From assembly GCA_003388505.1 (NCBI GenBank), contig QQVO01000002.1:85147-149146 (forward strand): DNA of 64,000 nt. The letters run 5' to 3'. The translations under genes were made by a program, and so were the position numbers. Below the pieces are notes generated by a model that was not told the DNA's origin, did no database searches, and saw only the letters and a program-made list of their open reading frames with translations. Shown in pieces: positions 36,574-45,166 of the stretch; the stretch's first letter is position 1, and every line of letters starts with the position of its first letter. The stretch comes from Planctomycetota bacterium (GTDB lineage Bacteria; Planctomycetota; Planctomycetia; Planctomycetales; Planctomycetaceae).

Positions 36574-38055
36574 CTACCCTCCGATACAGAACAGCCCGGT
36601 TCGGGTGCGGATGAACAGGCGCCCGTCGGAGACGGCCGGAGTTCCGAGAATGTCGTCGCCCATGTCATTGACCGCGAGCACGTCCAGTTCCGGCCCTTCA
36701 CGCAGCACAACCACCATGCCGTTCTCCGCGCCGATATAAACCTTGCCGTCTCCGTAGATCGGCGACGCGAAGTATTCGCTCGCGTTGTCAATCCGCGCCG
36801 GTCCGAATACGGGCGTCCCGTCCTCGGTGTCGAAACAGGTGGCGATTCCGCCCCCCTTGATCAGCAGCATGCGGCCGTTGACGACGAGCGGCGAGACGAT
36901 GTGGTCGGTGTGTTTCGTCCGGTGCTTCCAGAGCAGGTGCGTGTCGGTCACGTCGCCCGTGCCCCCGCCGCGCACCGCCAGAATGTACTCGTCGGCCGGT
37001 TCTTCGTCGTCGAAACTGGCGCCGGCATGATTTCCTTCGGGAAGGAAGGCGACGTCGAGTTCCTTCCCTTCCAACTGGCCGTCGTTGTTCAGGTCGCCGC
37101 GATCAAACGTCCGCTCATAGAAGGCTTCCGGAACGGGCGCGCTCCCGACAAAGGCCTGAATCTCCTCTTTGGTCACCTTGCCGTCGCTGTTGCCGGTCTC
37201 CCACTGGTCGATCGACGCCAGCCACTGATTGGCAATGCCCCCGCTTTGCAACGAGACGTAGATCACGCCGTCTCTCGCCACCGGCGTGGTCTTGATGTTG
37301 CGGAGCAGCGTGCGGGCGTGCCATTTCCGCTCACCGGTCTCGATGTTGTATCCGATCAGCAGGCCGGTCCCTGCGACCACCAGTTCCGGACCGTCCTCCG
37401 TTTCGTTGATCACCGGGTGCGAGTAATTGACGCACATGTCCCCCCGGTCGTCGCGCCAACGGAGTTCTCCCGTCCGCTTGTCGAAGGCGTACATCGCCGG
37501 CGCAAGATCGTCGTCCTGACAGAAGATCAACAGATCCTCGTGCAGGATCGGAGACATTCCCGCGCCCCATTTGAAGATGAAGAACGGCGTCGGCAACTCG
37601 TACTGCCACACGTCCTCTCCGGTTTCGGCGTCGACGCACATCATGCCGAGCGAACTGAAATAGAAGTAGACCCGTTCGTCGTCTGCCGCCGGGGTCGTCG
37701 CCGCGTGGCTGTTGGTTTTGTGAATCTCCGGCAATGGGCCGGTTTCCCAGGTCCGCTCCCAGAGTCGCTCGCCGGTCTCGGCGTCGAACCCGTACAGCGC
37801 CACGGTCTCCTCATCGACCATGGCCGAGGTGAATACGCGGTTCGCTGCGACGATGGGACTTCCAATTCCGTCCGCCAGTTCGACCGACCACTGCACGCCT
37901 TCCGTCGACGAAAACTCGACAGGCAGTTTCGCGTCGGACGCCGCGATGCCGGTGCAGTTCGGTCCGCGAAACTGAGGCCAGTCGTTCGCCGCAAGGGAGC
38001 CCGAAAGGAGAACAGCCGACGCGACAATTACTGCAGAACAATGGGGGGTCAGCAT
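36574..38055 (-). CDS. Exported PQQ-like beta-propeller protein with EF-hand pair
   Basis: About 493 residues from the ATG at 38055 (GAGGAG upstream). A signal peptide (about 8-23: VIVASAVLLSGSLAA) is followed by NDWPQFRGPNCTG, the usual start of planctomycetal outer-membrane-assembly/PQQ-propeller proteins. Blades such as ETGERLWERTWETG and RTGELRWRDDRGD repeat. Two calcium-binding-like loops, NSDGKVTKEE and DLNNDGQLEGKE, are inserted at about 300-340. No catalytic residues can be named. It is probably periplasmic, with a structural or binding role. Confidence 0.82.
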   Translation of the reverse strand: MLTPHCSAVIVASAVLLSGSLAANDWPQFRGPNCTGIAASDAKLPVEFSSTEGVQWSVELADGIGSPIVAANRVFTSAMVDEETVALYGFDAETGERLWERTWETGPLPEIHKTNSHAATTPAADDERVYFYFSSLGMMCVDAETGEDVWQYELPTPFFIFKWGAGMSPILHEDLLIFCQDDDLAPAMYAFDKRTGELRWRDDRGDMCVNYSHPVINETEDGPELVVAGTGLLIGYNIETGERKWHARTLLRNIKTTPVARDGVIYVSLQSGGIANQWLASIDQWETGNSDGKVTKEEIQAFVGSAPVPEAFYERTFDRGDLNNDGQLEGKELDVAFLPEGNHAGASFDDEEPADEYILAVRGGGTGDVTDTHLLWKHRTKHTDHIVSPLVVNGRMLLIKGGGIATCFDTEDGTPVFGPARIDNASEYFASPIYGDGKVYIGAENGMVVVLREGPELDVLAVNDMGDDILGTPAVSDGRLFIRTRTGLFCIGG

Positions 38056-38139
38056 CGCAATCTCCTCATAGATAGTTATGTGCCACGATGGAGTCGCTGG
38101 CGAAGTAACGAGACGACACATTGACGCGGCTGCGGTCGG

Positions 38140-39366
38140 CTACTCTCCAGCCGTCGGCGCGGCGATCATGTCGATGGTTACGTGTCGACCAGGAAATCCG
38201 ACTCCGTAGACCAACGCCTTCGACGCGGCCGGAGGCCGCTGGGGATCGTAAAGAGTGGGCCGGATTTCGTTCACCCGCCCGCTCGCTTCCTCATTCGACA
38301 CGTAATACGTCGCCTTGGCCATATGCCGCAGGTCGGAGCCTCCGAGTTCCAGGGTTCGCTGAAGCTGACCAAACACATCCGCGACTTGCTCGGATTCGTT
38401 CGATCTCATGTCCCCGAAGAATCCGGACGTGTAAATCAAAGTCCCTCCGCGAACCCGCGTCAACCGGCAGTACACCGGCGACTCCGACAACCACGGCAGC
38501 CAGGCATAATCGACCGTCTCGCTCGATTCCGTCGCCGGGGCGTGGACGACCATTTCAATCTCGTTGGGGTAGGACGAAATCCACTCCACGCACGAAATCG
38601 GAGGCACCAATTGATCGCCGAAGAACTCTTCGGCGGCACGGTAGGCGGCGTCTGCATCGGACATCGGCTGCAGGAAGCACTTCACCTGCGCGACATCATC
38701 CAGGTCGAGGTCGAGATGCTCCAGCGTCCGCGCCAGCCCGGCGAGTGTCTTCTGAGTCGCTTCTTCGAGGTTGTCGGCCGGTTCCGCCTGCCCGGAAATG
38801 AAGATTACATCACCCTGAGGAACGACCGAAACGTGAGCCAGTTTGTCCCGGCCCCCGGAGGTGTCGACGTGCCGTCGCTCGACCTGGTTGGAGTCGGCCT
38901 GGGGAGTCCGCGCGGCGACCGCGTCGACCGCTATCAGCGCGCCCTCCACAGGCAGCTTCGTCGTGACGAACGTCACCGCTGGCCGCGAATGATCCCCAAA
39001 CTGTCGCTTCAGGGAGGTCAGTGTTGCCTCAGAGGCCGATTCGTCGGCCAGGTAGACGTTCAGTTTGACAATGTCTTCCGGACGTGCATCGCACGCCGCC
39101 AGCACGTTCACCAGGTCATTCATCACCCGGTCGATCTGCGTCGCCGGGTCGCCCCCGCCGATCAGTTCGGAGTCTTGCGAGATCGGAAACAACTGCGTCG
39201 TATGGATCAACTCCGCGTCGCTGACAACGACGGCCGGAGCGAACCCCCCGCCCCCGTCTCCAATCACCCGGATGTGATCATCGGAGTAGGAGGCGTCGCT
39301 GAAGAACGGCCCGATCACAATTGCAAGAACCATTCGAGACAGCATTCGGCGAGACGTCATCTGCAT
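38140..39366 (-). CDS. Exported protein with three RidA/YjgF domains
   Basis: 408 residues. An N-terminal signal-like helix (MLSRMVLAIVIGPFFSDASY) is followed by three RidA-type domains at about 45-152, 170-275 and 285-405. Each shows the conserved pattern, for example HTTQLFPISQ, FISGQAEP and YTSGFFGDM near its start and DIVKLNVYLAD, DVAQVKCFLQP and HMAKATYYVSN later. In place of the family's PARS motif, with its catalytic Arg, the domains read PAVT, PPIS and PAAS, so imine deaminase activity is doubtful. ATG codons at 39366 and 39360 are equally possible starts. Confidence 0.78.
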   Translation of the reverse strand: MQMTSRRMLSRMVLAIVIGPFFSDASYSDDHIRVIGDGGGGFAPAVVVSDAELIHTTQLFPISQDSELIGGGDPATQIDRVMNDLVNVLAACDARPEDIVKLNVYLADESASEATLTSLKRQFGDHSRPAVTFVTTKLPVEGALIAVDAVAARTPQADSNQVERRHVDTSGGRDKLAHVSVVPQGDVIFISGQAEPADNLEEATQKTLAGLARTLEHLDLDLDDVAQVKCFLQPMSDADAAYRAAEEFFGDQLVPPISCVEWISSYPNEIEMVVHAPATESSETVDYAWLPWLSESPVYCRLTRVRGGTLIYTSGFFGDMRSNESEQVADVFGQLQRTLELGGSDLRHMAKATYYVSNEEASGRVNEIRPTLYDPQRPPAASKALVYGVGFPGRHVTIDMIAAPTAGE

Positions 39367-39712
39367 GGCATTGGTCAGTTTGGGAGTGAGGAGAGCTGAG
39401 CATCATGCTACTGCGGATTGCGCTCTCTCGCCACACCCGCTCGAATCGAGCGGCTTCTTGAACGCTTTTCGGCTCAGGGATACACTGGCCCGCACTGCGA
39501 CAGTCGTTCGAGTTGACTCGGCGACAGGCTTGCAGGCGGGCAATTCGGCGCTGAGCAGCCGGCCGAGTCAAAGTCGGCTCCGAGGCGCCGAAGAACGACG
39601 GACACGCTCAACCTGCCGGCTCAAATGCCGCTTTCCGGGAGTTGATGGTCGGATCAAGTTCGCACCCCGCGTTCTGCCGGGGGACGTCCTGTGGAGAAAT
39701 CGGGGAATCGAT
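39367..39712. other. Divergent intergenic region, nothing recognised
   Basis: 346 bp between the divergent triple-RidA and GH10-like genes. The open frame of the downstream gene extends through part of it but has an unlikely composition. No promoter or repeat is clear. Confidence 0.4.
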
Positions 39713-41224
39713 ATGGGGTTGATGCGATTCCTCGTCTATCCCGAAGAAGCGCTGGACGACTGGCCGGAGGTTCGCAGCGCATATGTGAGTGGTGTGGACG
39801 GGCGCGTCTACCCCACTCGAATCGATGTCGAGGGGAACGTGGTGACCTGTCGGCGGCCCCACTCCGACAGCGGCAAGCTGCACGTCCCCTGGCCGGTCCC
39901 CGGACGGGGACGACCGGTGGTCTCCACCGCTTCGCTCCGGGAACGGGACGAACCGTATCTGCTGACGCTCGAACTGGCCCGCGGCGCTCTGGCACAACTC
40001 CGCGATCAATGCGCCGCCTGGCAATTGCTCCAGATGGCGACCCCGGCAGAGTATCACGAGGCCGAGAAGGCCGCGTTCCTTCTCTTCAGCCAGGCGGCGA
40101 CGGCTCAAGACGATCCTCGCGAGTCCGGCCGGCTGGCCACGGAGGCGATCGCACGGACGTTTTCCGCGGCGGACATCCTGGTTGAGTGTTACGTGGAACA
40201 ACGGCAGGCGATGTTGAAGTATTCCCCGGGGCACTCCTCGAAACTGCTGGGGTGCAAACTCGATCGCGCGTTCTGGGACAGCGACTTCGCCGCGACCGTT
40301 GGCGACGTCTTTAACGCGGCCATGATTCCCGTGGAATGGAAGAACATCGAGCCGCGCGAGGGCGACTACGACTGGGAGGGTCTCGATCGTCTGGTCGACC
40401 ACTGTGACAAGCAGCGATTGATCCTCGGCGCCGGTCCGCTGATCGACTTGGGGCCGCGCGGGATGCCGGAGTGGCTCAGCCAGTGGCAGGACGACTTCAT
40501 CAATCTCCAGAGCTTCGTCTGCGACTTCATTGAAACAGCCGTCAGTCGTTACACCGGTCGCGTCCGCATCTGGGAAGTCTCGGCCCGGGCCAATACCGGG
40601 GTGGCCCTGGGACTCGGCGAGGAGAACCGGTTGGCCCTCGCCGTCCGCAGTCTCGAAACGGCCGCCCGCACCGATTTCGAATCGCAGTTCTTCATTCGTG
40701 TCGATCAGCCCTTCAGCGAATACCAGGCGCGGGGACAGCATCGGCTCTCGGCGTTTCAATTCGTCGATACGCTGATTCGCTCAAACATCGGCGTGCGGGG
40801 AGTGAACCTGGAGATGTCGATGGGCTTCCGGCCCCGAGGCACGCTGCTGCGCAATCTGCTCAGTGTGTCGCGAATGATCGACTACTGGAGTCAACTCGGT
40901 GTGCAACTGCATGTCACGTTGGCCATTCCGTCGTCCGATCAGCCGGACCCCCTCGCCGATCCCGATTTGGAGGTCGATTCGCCGTCCGGGCGCGACGGAT
41001 GGAGCCCGGCCTGGCAGGCCGAATTTGCGGTCGAGCTGATCCGCCTGCTCACCTCGAAGCCGGCGGTGACCGGAATTTTCTGGTGCCATTTCCGGGACTC
41101 TCAGCCGCACTTGTATCCCAACGCCGGCCTGGCGGATCAAGATGACCGGCCCAAAGAGGCGCTGGAAGTGTTCCGCAAGTTTCAGCACGGAGAAACGCTG
41201 TTCCCCGGCTCCCTGCACGAGTGA
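39713..41224 (+). CDS. GH10-fold protein with degenerate catalytic site
   Basis: About 503 residues. Residues 1-170 form a non-catalytic domain (possibly CBM-like). Residues about 175-495 follow the GH10 xylanase layout: FNAAMIPVEWKNIEPREGDY then DWEGLDRLVDHC, then MPEWLSQW, and RIWEVSARANTG where xylanases have WDVVNE. The acid/base Glu is thus replaced by Arg292. A Glu at the nucleophile position remains (GVRGVNLEMSM, Glu367). No signal peptide is seen from the chosen ATG. It may be a binding protein or have altered chemistry. I chose 39713 because upstream sequence is non-coding in character. Confidence 0.72.
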   Translation: MGLMRFLVYPEEALDDWPEVRSAYVSGVDGRVYPTRIDVEGNVVTCRRPHSDSGKLHVPWPVPGRGRPVVSTASLRERDEPYLLTLELARGALAQLRDQCAAWQLLQMATPAEYHEAEKAAFLLFSQAATAQDDPRESGRLATEAIARTFSAADILVECYVEQRQAMLKYSPGHSSKLLGCKLDRAFWDSDFAATVGDVFNAAMIPVEWKNIEPREGDYDWEGLDRLVDHCDKQRLILGAGPLIDLGPRGMPEWLSQWQDDFINLQSFVCDFIETAVSRYTGRVRIWEVSARANTGVALGLGEENRLALAVRSLETAARTDFESQFFIRVDQPFSEYQARGQHRLSAFQFVDTLIRSNIGVRGVNLEMSMGFRPRGTLLRNLLSVSRMIDYWSQLGVQLHVTLAIPSSDQPDPLADPDLEVDSPSGRDGWSPAWQAEFAVELIRLLTSKPAVTGIFWCHFRDSQPHLYPNAGLADQDDRPKEALEVFRKFQHGETLFPGSLHE

Positions 41225-41727
41225 GCGACGGCAGAGTCAGCGACCGGTTCCTGCGCCGGCCGAAAAAGACCGCAGGCATCCCACCGGGCGTGCCGCGAGC
41301 GGGTGCAAGTTCACTCGTGGTCCATCAGTTCAGATTCTTCGGGTTGAGGGGTTCGCACGGGAGCACGAATCCCGCAGGGTTTCGTGCGGATCTGCAGTCC
41401 AATCGGCCCTCAAGAAACGGCCCTGACAGGGCACTATCCGGTGTGACTGGAACGAATCCGGCTGCTGCAATCGACAGGACTGGGACGTACGGCGTCACGG
41501 CCTGCGCATCGCGCACCGCCGCTGCGACCTCTAGAATCGAGTCTGTCTTGCTGCAACCGCGCATTCTTCCTAACCTTCGCGCGCGGCAGACTCTCGGAAA
41601 TCAGCGCCATCCACTCGATGATGCGGCAAAACTTCCAGATCGTCCCGAGAAAGATTGAAGTCCCCGCCCCTCCCCACGAAGATACGGGCCGCCCGAGTCA
41701 ACAGGACTCCCAGGAAAGATTGCACCT
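41225..41727. other. Intergenic region with family B repeat
   Basis: 500 bp carrying repeat B2 (41318-41436). The rest shows no gene or clear signal. Confidence 0.45.
41318..41436 (-). repeat. Dispersed repeat family B, copy B2
   Basis: Inverted relative to B1/B3. It contains GAGCACGAATCCCGCAGGGT and ends with GGCCCTGACAGGGCACTA. The CACGAA/TTCGTG hairpin is conserved. Confidence 0.85.
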
Positions 41728-41958
41728 ATGATTTCTTACGATGCCGGCCGCCTCTCGCTTTGCGAGTCGAACGAACTCCCTGAGCGAACACTCGTTGCAC
41801 CGCTGCCTGTTGTGCGGGAAATTCGCACAGTCCTGGGAGCGATCGACGTCGACATTCGAGTGGGGAACGGCGACACCGTGTTCGTTTCGTCTGACCTGTT
41901 CGCCGCCTTCAATGAGTGGGATCAGCATCAGGCGGGCGACGATCTCGATTTGAACTGA
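41728..41958 (+). CDS. Small hypothetical protein
   Basis: A 76-residue frame (MISYDAGRLSLCESNELPER, then TLVAPLPVVREIRTVLGAID and VDIRVGNGDTVFVSSDLFAA). It has a plausible composition with a predicted helix and strands, and AGGAAAG about 10 bases before the ATG. I recognise no family. It could be a real small gene; the competing frame at 41741 looks worse. Confidence 0.45.
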   Translation: MISYDAGRLSLCESNELPERTLVAPLPVVREIRTVLGAIDVDIRVGNGDTVFVSSDLFAAFNEWDQHQAGDDLDLN

Positions 41959-42088
41959 TCGGGCCGCTGCGGGCCGCGTCGTTCGCTCGATGCAACTGAC
42001 GCCTGCTGGTCGGCGGCAGATTGCGTGGCTCGCGCAACATCGACGCTGCGGCCGCTGGAGCTACAATGGGACGTCTTGACGCCCACTG

Positions 42089-42206
42089 TAGTGCCCTGTC
42101 AGGGCTTTCCTGGAGATTGGTGGACGGCAGATTCGCACGAAACCCTGCGGGATTCGTGCTCCCGTGACAACCACTCAACCTCAGGATTCTGGATTGACGG
42201 ACCAGC
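42089..42206 (+). repeat. Dispersed repeat family B, copy B3
   Basis: It starts TAGTGCCCTGTCAGGGC, contains CACGAAACCCTGCGGGATTC and ends CTGGATTGACGGACCA. It lies immediately upstream of mnmG, ending about 8 bases before the start codon, so its hairpins would fall in the 5' leader. Confidence 0.85.
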
Positions 42207-42213
42207 AGGCTCC

Positions 42214-44076
42214 ATGTCCCGCTCCCCGCTTGATTTTGACGTCGTCGTGATCGGCGCCGGCCACGCCGGAACCGAAGCGGCTCTGGCTGCTGCGCGGCTC
42301 GGGGCCCGCACCGCCCTGCTCACGATGAACTGCGACACCGTCGGCCAGATGAGTTGCAACCCGGCCATCGGCGGCGTCGCCAAGGGACAGATTGTTCGCG
42401 AGATCGACGCGCTCGGCGGCGAAATGGGCCGCGTTATCGACGAGACCGGAATCCAGTTCCGGATGCTCAACCGCGGCAAAGGGCCGGCGATGCACTCGCC
42501 CCGCGCCCAGGCCGACAAGAAAGCCTATCAGTTCTCGATGAAGCACCGGGTCGAGGGTCAGGAGAACCTTTCACTCCGGCAGGAACTGGTTGAAGACCTG
42601 ATTGTTGAATCCCGGGCCAGCGCAGACGCCGGGACCGGCGCCCCCCGTCACGTGACCGGCGTCCGGGTGCGGGGCGGCGCCGTCTACCGGGCCGCCGCCG
42701 TTGTGGTGACGACCGGGACGTTTCTGCAGGCCGTCATGCACACCGGAGAGGCGAAAACCGCCGGGGGCCGCGCCGGAGAAGGAACGACCGGCACGTTGTC
42801 CGACTGCCTTCGCCGACTGCACTTCAACCTCGAACGGTTCAAGACCGGCACACCGGCTCGTTTGAACGGACGAAGCATCGACTACTCCGTCCTCGATGAG
42901 CAGCCGGGCGACGACGATCCGCAGCCGTTCTCGTTCCTCACGGATCGCATCACACAACCTCAGCTCTGTTGCTGGCTGACGGAAACCAACGACGCCGTTC
43001 ACGAGGTCATCCGAGAGAATCTGCATCGCGCTCCGATGTACAGCGGGCAGATCGATTCTCGCGGGCCCCGCTATTGCCCCTCGATTGAAGACAAAGTGGT
43101 TCGTTTCGCGGAACGGACGTCCCATCAGATCTTTCTCGAGCCCGAAGGACGGCAGACCCACGAAGTCTACTGCAACGGCATCTCCACAAGCCTCCCCCGC
43201 GACGTCCAGGACCGTTTGATCCACGGCATTCGAGGGCTGGAGCAGGCCGACATCATGCGCTACGGCTACGCCGTCGAATATGACTACGCGCCGCCGACGC
43301 AGCTTCATGCGACCCTCGAGACAAAACTCGTCGGCGGGCTCTATTTCGCCGGTCAGATCAACGGAACCACCGGCTATGAGGAGGCCGCCGGGCAGGGGCT
43401 GATCGCCGGCGTGAACGCCGTTCAGAAGCTGCGCGGAGAGGAACCGCTGATTCTTGACCGCAGCCAGGCTTACCTCGGCGTGTTGATCGACGACCTCGTC
43501 ACCCGCGGGGTCGATGAACCGTACCGGATGTTCACCTCGCGGGCCGAGTATCGGCTGTTGCTGCGACACGACAACGCCGATCGGCGGCTGACCCCCGTCG
43601 GCAACCGGATCGGCCTCACCTGCGAAACACGCCGGACACAATTTGCCGGCTATGAAGCGGAAATCGCCCGCGCGACCGATTGCATCCGCCGCCTCCGTCA
43701 CGAGGGCAACACGCTCGAAGAGTGGCTGCGGCGGCCGAAAATCGAATGGACGCAGGTGTGTGGGTTCTCCCCGGAAGCGGCCGCACTCGAATTGTCGGAG
43801 CGGGCCGCCCGGCAGATCGTCACGGACGTCAAGTACGCCGGATACATCCGCATGCAGGAGCGGGACATCGAACGGCGGGAGAAGATGCAGTCGGTGCGCA
43901 TCCCCGAGACGTTTGACTATCTCGCCGTGCCCCAACTGCGTGCTGAGGCGAAGGAGAAGCTTCGGCAGGTTCGCCCCCGCGATTTGGGACAGGCCGGCCG
44001 AATCAGCGGGATCACGCCCGCCGACATCGCGATGGTGGCACTGTATCTCAAGGAACCGGGGCGAATTGCGTCATAG
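42214..44076 (+). CDS. mnmG: tRNA uridine-5-carboxymethylaminomethyl modification enzyme MnmG
   Basis: 620 residues of standard MnmG/GidA length. The FAD-binding motif is VVVIGAGHAGTEAALAAARL (near residue 10). Also seen are MNCDTVGQMSCNPAIGGVAK, GIQFRMLNRGKGPAMHSPRA, FKTGTPARLNGRSID, GPRYCPSIEDKV and GQINGTTGYEEAAGQGL. With MnmE it makes cmnm5U at the tRNA wobble position. No mnmE is in the window. The ATG at 42214 gives the normal N-terminus; upstream sequence in the same frame is repeat B3. Confidence 0.96.
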   Translation: MSRSPLDFDVVVIGAGHAGTEAALAAARLGARTALLTMNCDTVGQMSCNPAIGGVAKGQIVREIDALGGEMGRVIDETGIQFRMLNRGKGPAMHSPRAQADKKAYQFSMKHRVEGQENLSLRQELVEDLIVESRASADAGTGAPRHVTGVRVRGGAVYRAAAVVVTTGTFLQAVMHTGEAKTAGGRAGEGTTGTLSDCLRRLHFNLERFKTGTPARLNGRSIDYSVLDEQPGDDDPQPFSFLTDRITQPQLCCWLTETNDAVHEVIRENLHRAPMYSGQIDSRGPRYCPSIEDKVVRFAERTSHQIFLEPEGRQTHEVYCNGISTSLPRDVQDRLIHGIRGLEQADIMRYGYAVEYDYAPPTQLHATLETKLVGGLYFAGQINGTTGYEEAAGQGLIAGVNAVQKLRGEEPLILDRSQAYLGVLIDDLVTRGVDEPYRMFTSRAEYRLLLRHDNADRRLTPVGNRIGLTCETRRTQFAGYEAEIARATDCIRRLRHEGNTLEEWLRRPKIEWTQVCGFSPEAAALELSERAARQIVTDVKYAGYIRMQERDIERREKMQSVRIPETFDYLAVPQLRAEAKEKLRQVRPRDLGQAGRISGITPADIAMVALYLKEPGRIAS

Positions 44077-44508
44077 CAGCGAAAACCGATGCGACAGCCG
44101 CGTACCGGGAGGGTGTGGGTCACTCAAGGGAAGCGTCGAGCATCGTCCGTCCAAAACTGCGCAAGGCGATGGATCGTGTGGGATTACATCACACAGCGCG
44201 ACGCGGCGAGTCAGGCAAGAGGGCATGACAAACCCCTGTTGACCGATTCCGCAGATTGGATACAATCGGACCCTGTGAGAACGTCGGTAAGATCGGCATA
44301 ACCGGAAGTTCCACAAGTTTCGGTCGTTTGGCCTGCGGTCCCTTCCCGTTCTGCTGCAGTTCTACTCTGAGGAAGGGGAGTTCATGGAGGAGCGAACCCG
44401 TACGGGTCGCAGCCAAAGCGCCGTGTCTTTCTCTGGGTTTTCGTCCAGGGACGTTCCAGTGCTCGGCCCTTAGTTCGCAAGGGCTTGTTCGAGGGATAGA
44501 CCAGCACT
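44077..44508. other. Intergenic region and long leader of the regulator gene
   Basis: 430 bp after mnmG. It contains a good promoter (44239-44266), after which about 240 bases of untranslated leader precede the HTH-receiver gene. I see no coding frame in the leader; a structured leader is possible but not shown. Confidence 0.45.
44239..44266 (+). promoter_or_regulatory. Sigma70-type promoter for the two-component genes
   Basis: TTGACC (44239-44244) and TACAAT (44261-44266) with a 16-base spacer. It reads toward the HTH-receiver gene with a leader of about 240 bases. Confidence 0.6.
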
Positions 44509-45093
44509 ATGAAAACCGTCTTCACGACAGGCGAAGCCGCCAAAATCTGTAAGGTCAGTCAGCAGACCATCATCCGCTGTTTCGATTCCGGCCAGCTCAA
44601 GGGATTTCGCGTCCCCGGCTCCCGGTTCCGCCGCATCCCCCGGGATGTCCTGTACAAGTTCATGAAGGACAACGGCATCCCCACCGACGCGCTCGAAAGC
44701 GGAAAACGAAAAGCGGTCGTCGTTGACGACGATGTCGAACTCGTCGAACTCATCAAGGACGCCCTCGAAGCCGACGGACGGTTCGAAGTCCGCGTCGCCA
44801 ACAACGGCTTCGACGCCGGAATGATCGTCAAGGAGTATCGCCCCGACGCGATCGTGCTCGACGTCATGCTGCCCGACATCAACGGCAAGGAGGTCTGCCA
44901 GCGGATTCGCAGCGACTCCACGCTCGACGACGTGAAAATCATCTGCATCAGCGGCATGGTCGAAATGGACAAGGTGGACGAACTGAAGGCGGCCGGCGCC
45001 AACGACTTCCTGCAGAAGCCGTTTGAAGTGGAGACGCTGATCGACTCGATCTGCAAGATGCTCGATATGGAATCGCCGGTGCCTGCCAAGTGA
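44509..45093 (+). CDS. HTH (excisionase/MerR-like) - receiver domain response regulator
   Basis: A 194-residue protein. Residues 1-60 are a MerR/excisionase-type winged helix-turn-helix (FTTGEAAKICKVSQQTIIRC, SGQLKGFRVPGSRFRRIPR). Residues 67-188 are a receiver domain: acidic pocket Asp73-75, phosphoacceptor Asp118 (IVLDVMLPD), Ser148 and Lys170 (QKPF). DNA binding is thus N-terminal and the receiver C-terminal, opposite to common response regulators. The histidine kinase gene follows 73 bases later, making a likely cognate pair. Confidence 0.87.
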   Translation: MKTVFTTGEAAKICKVSQQTIIRCFDSGQLKGFRVPGSRFRRIPRDVLYKFMKDNGIPTDALESGKRKAVVVDDDVELVELIKDALEADGRFEVRVANNGFDAGMIVKEYRPDAIVLDVMLPDINGKEVCQRIRSDSTLDDVKIICISGMVEMDKVDELKAAGANDFLQKPFEVETLIDSICKMLDMESPVPAK

Positions 45094-45166
45094 CGCCGGC
45101 GAAGACGGCGGCCGGGCGCATGTCCGGTCTGCCGGCCGACGCAAGGCGACGGGAGCATGCGCAGCA

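Noticed and set aside
39365..39712. N-terminal extension of the GH10-like protein
   Set aside because: The frame is open but its composition is unlike the rest of the protein, and a better start lies at 39713.
41741..41953. Alternative small frame overlapping 41728-41958
   Set aside because: It is Ser/Arg-rich and lacks a ribosome-binding site; the 41728 frame is the better candidate.
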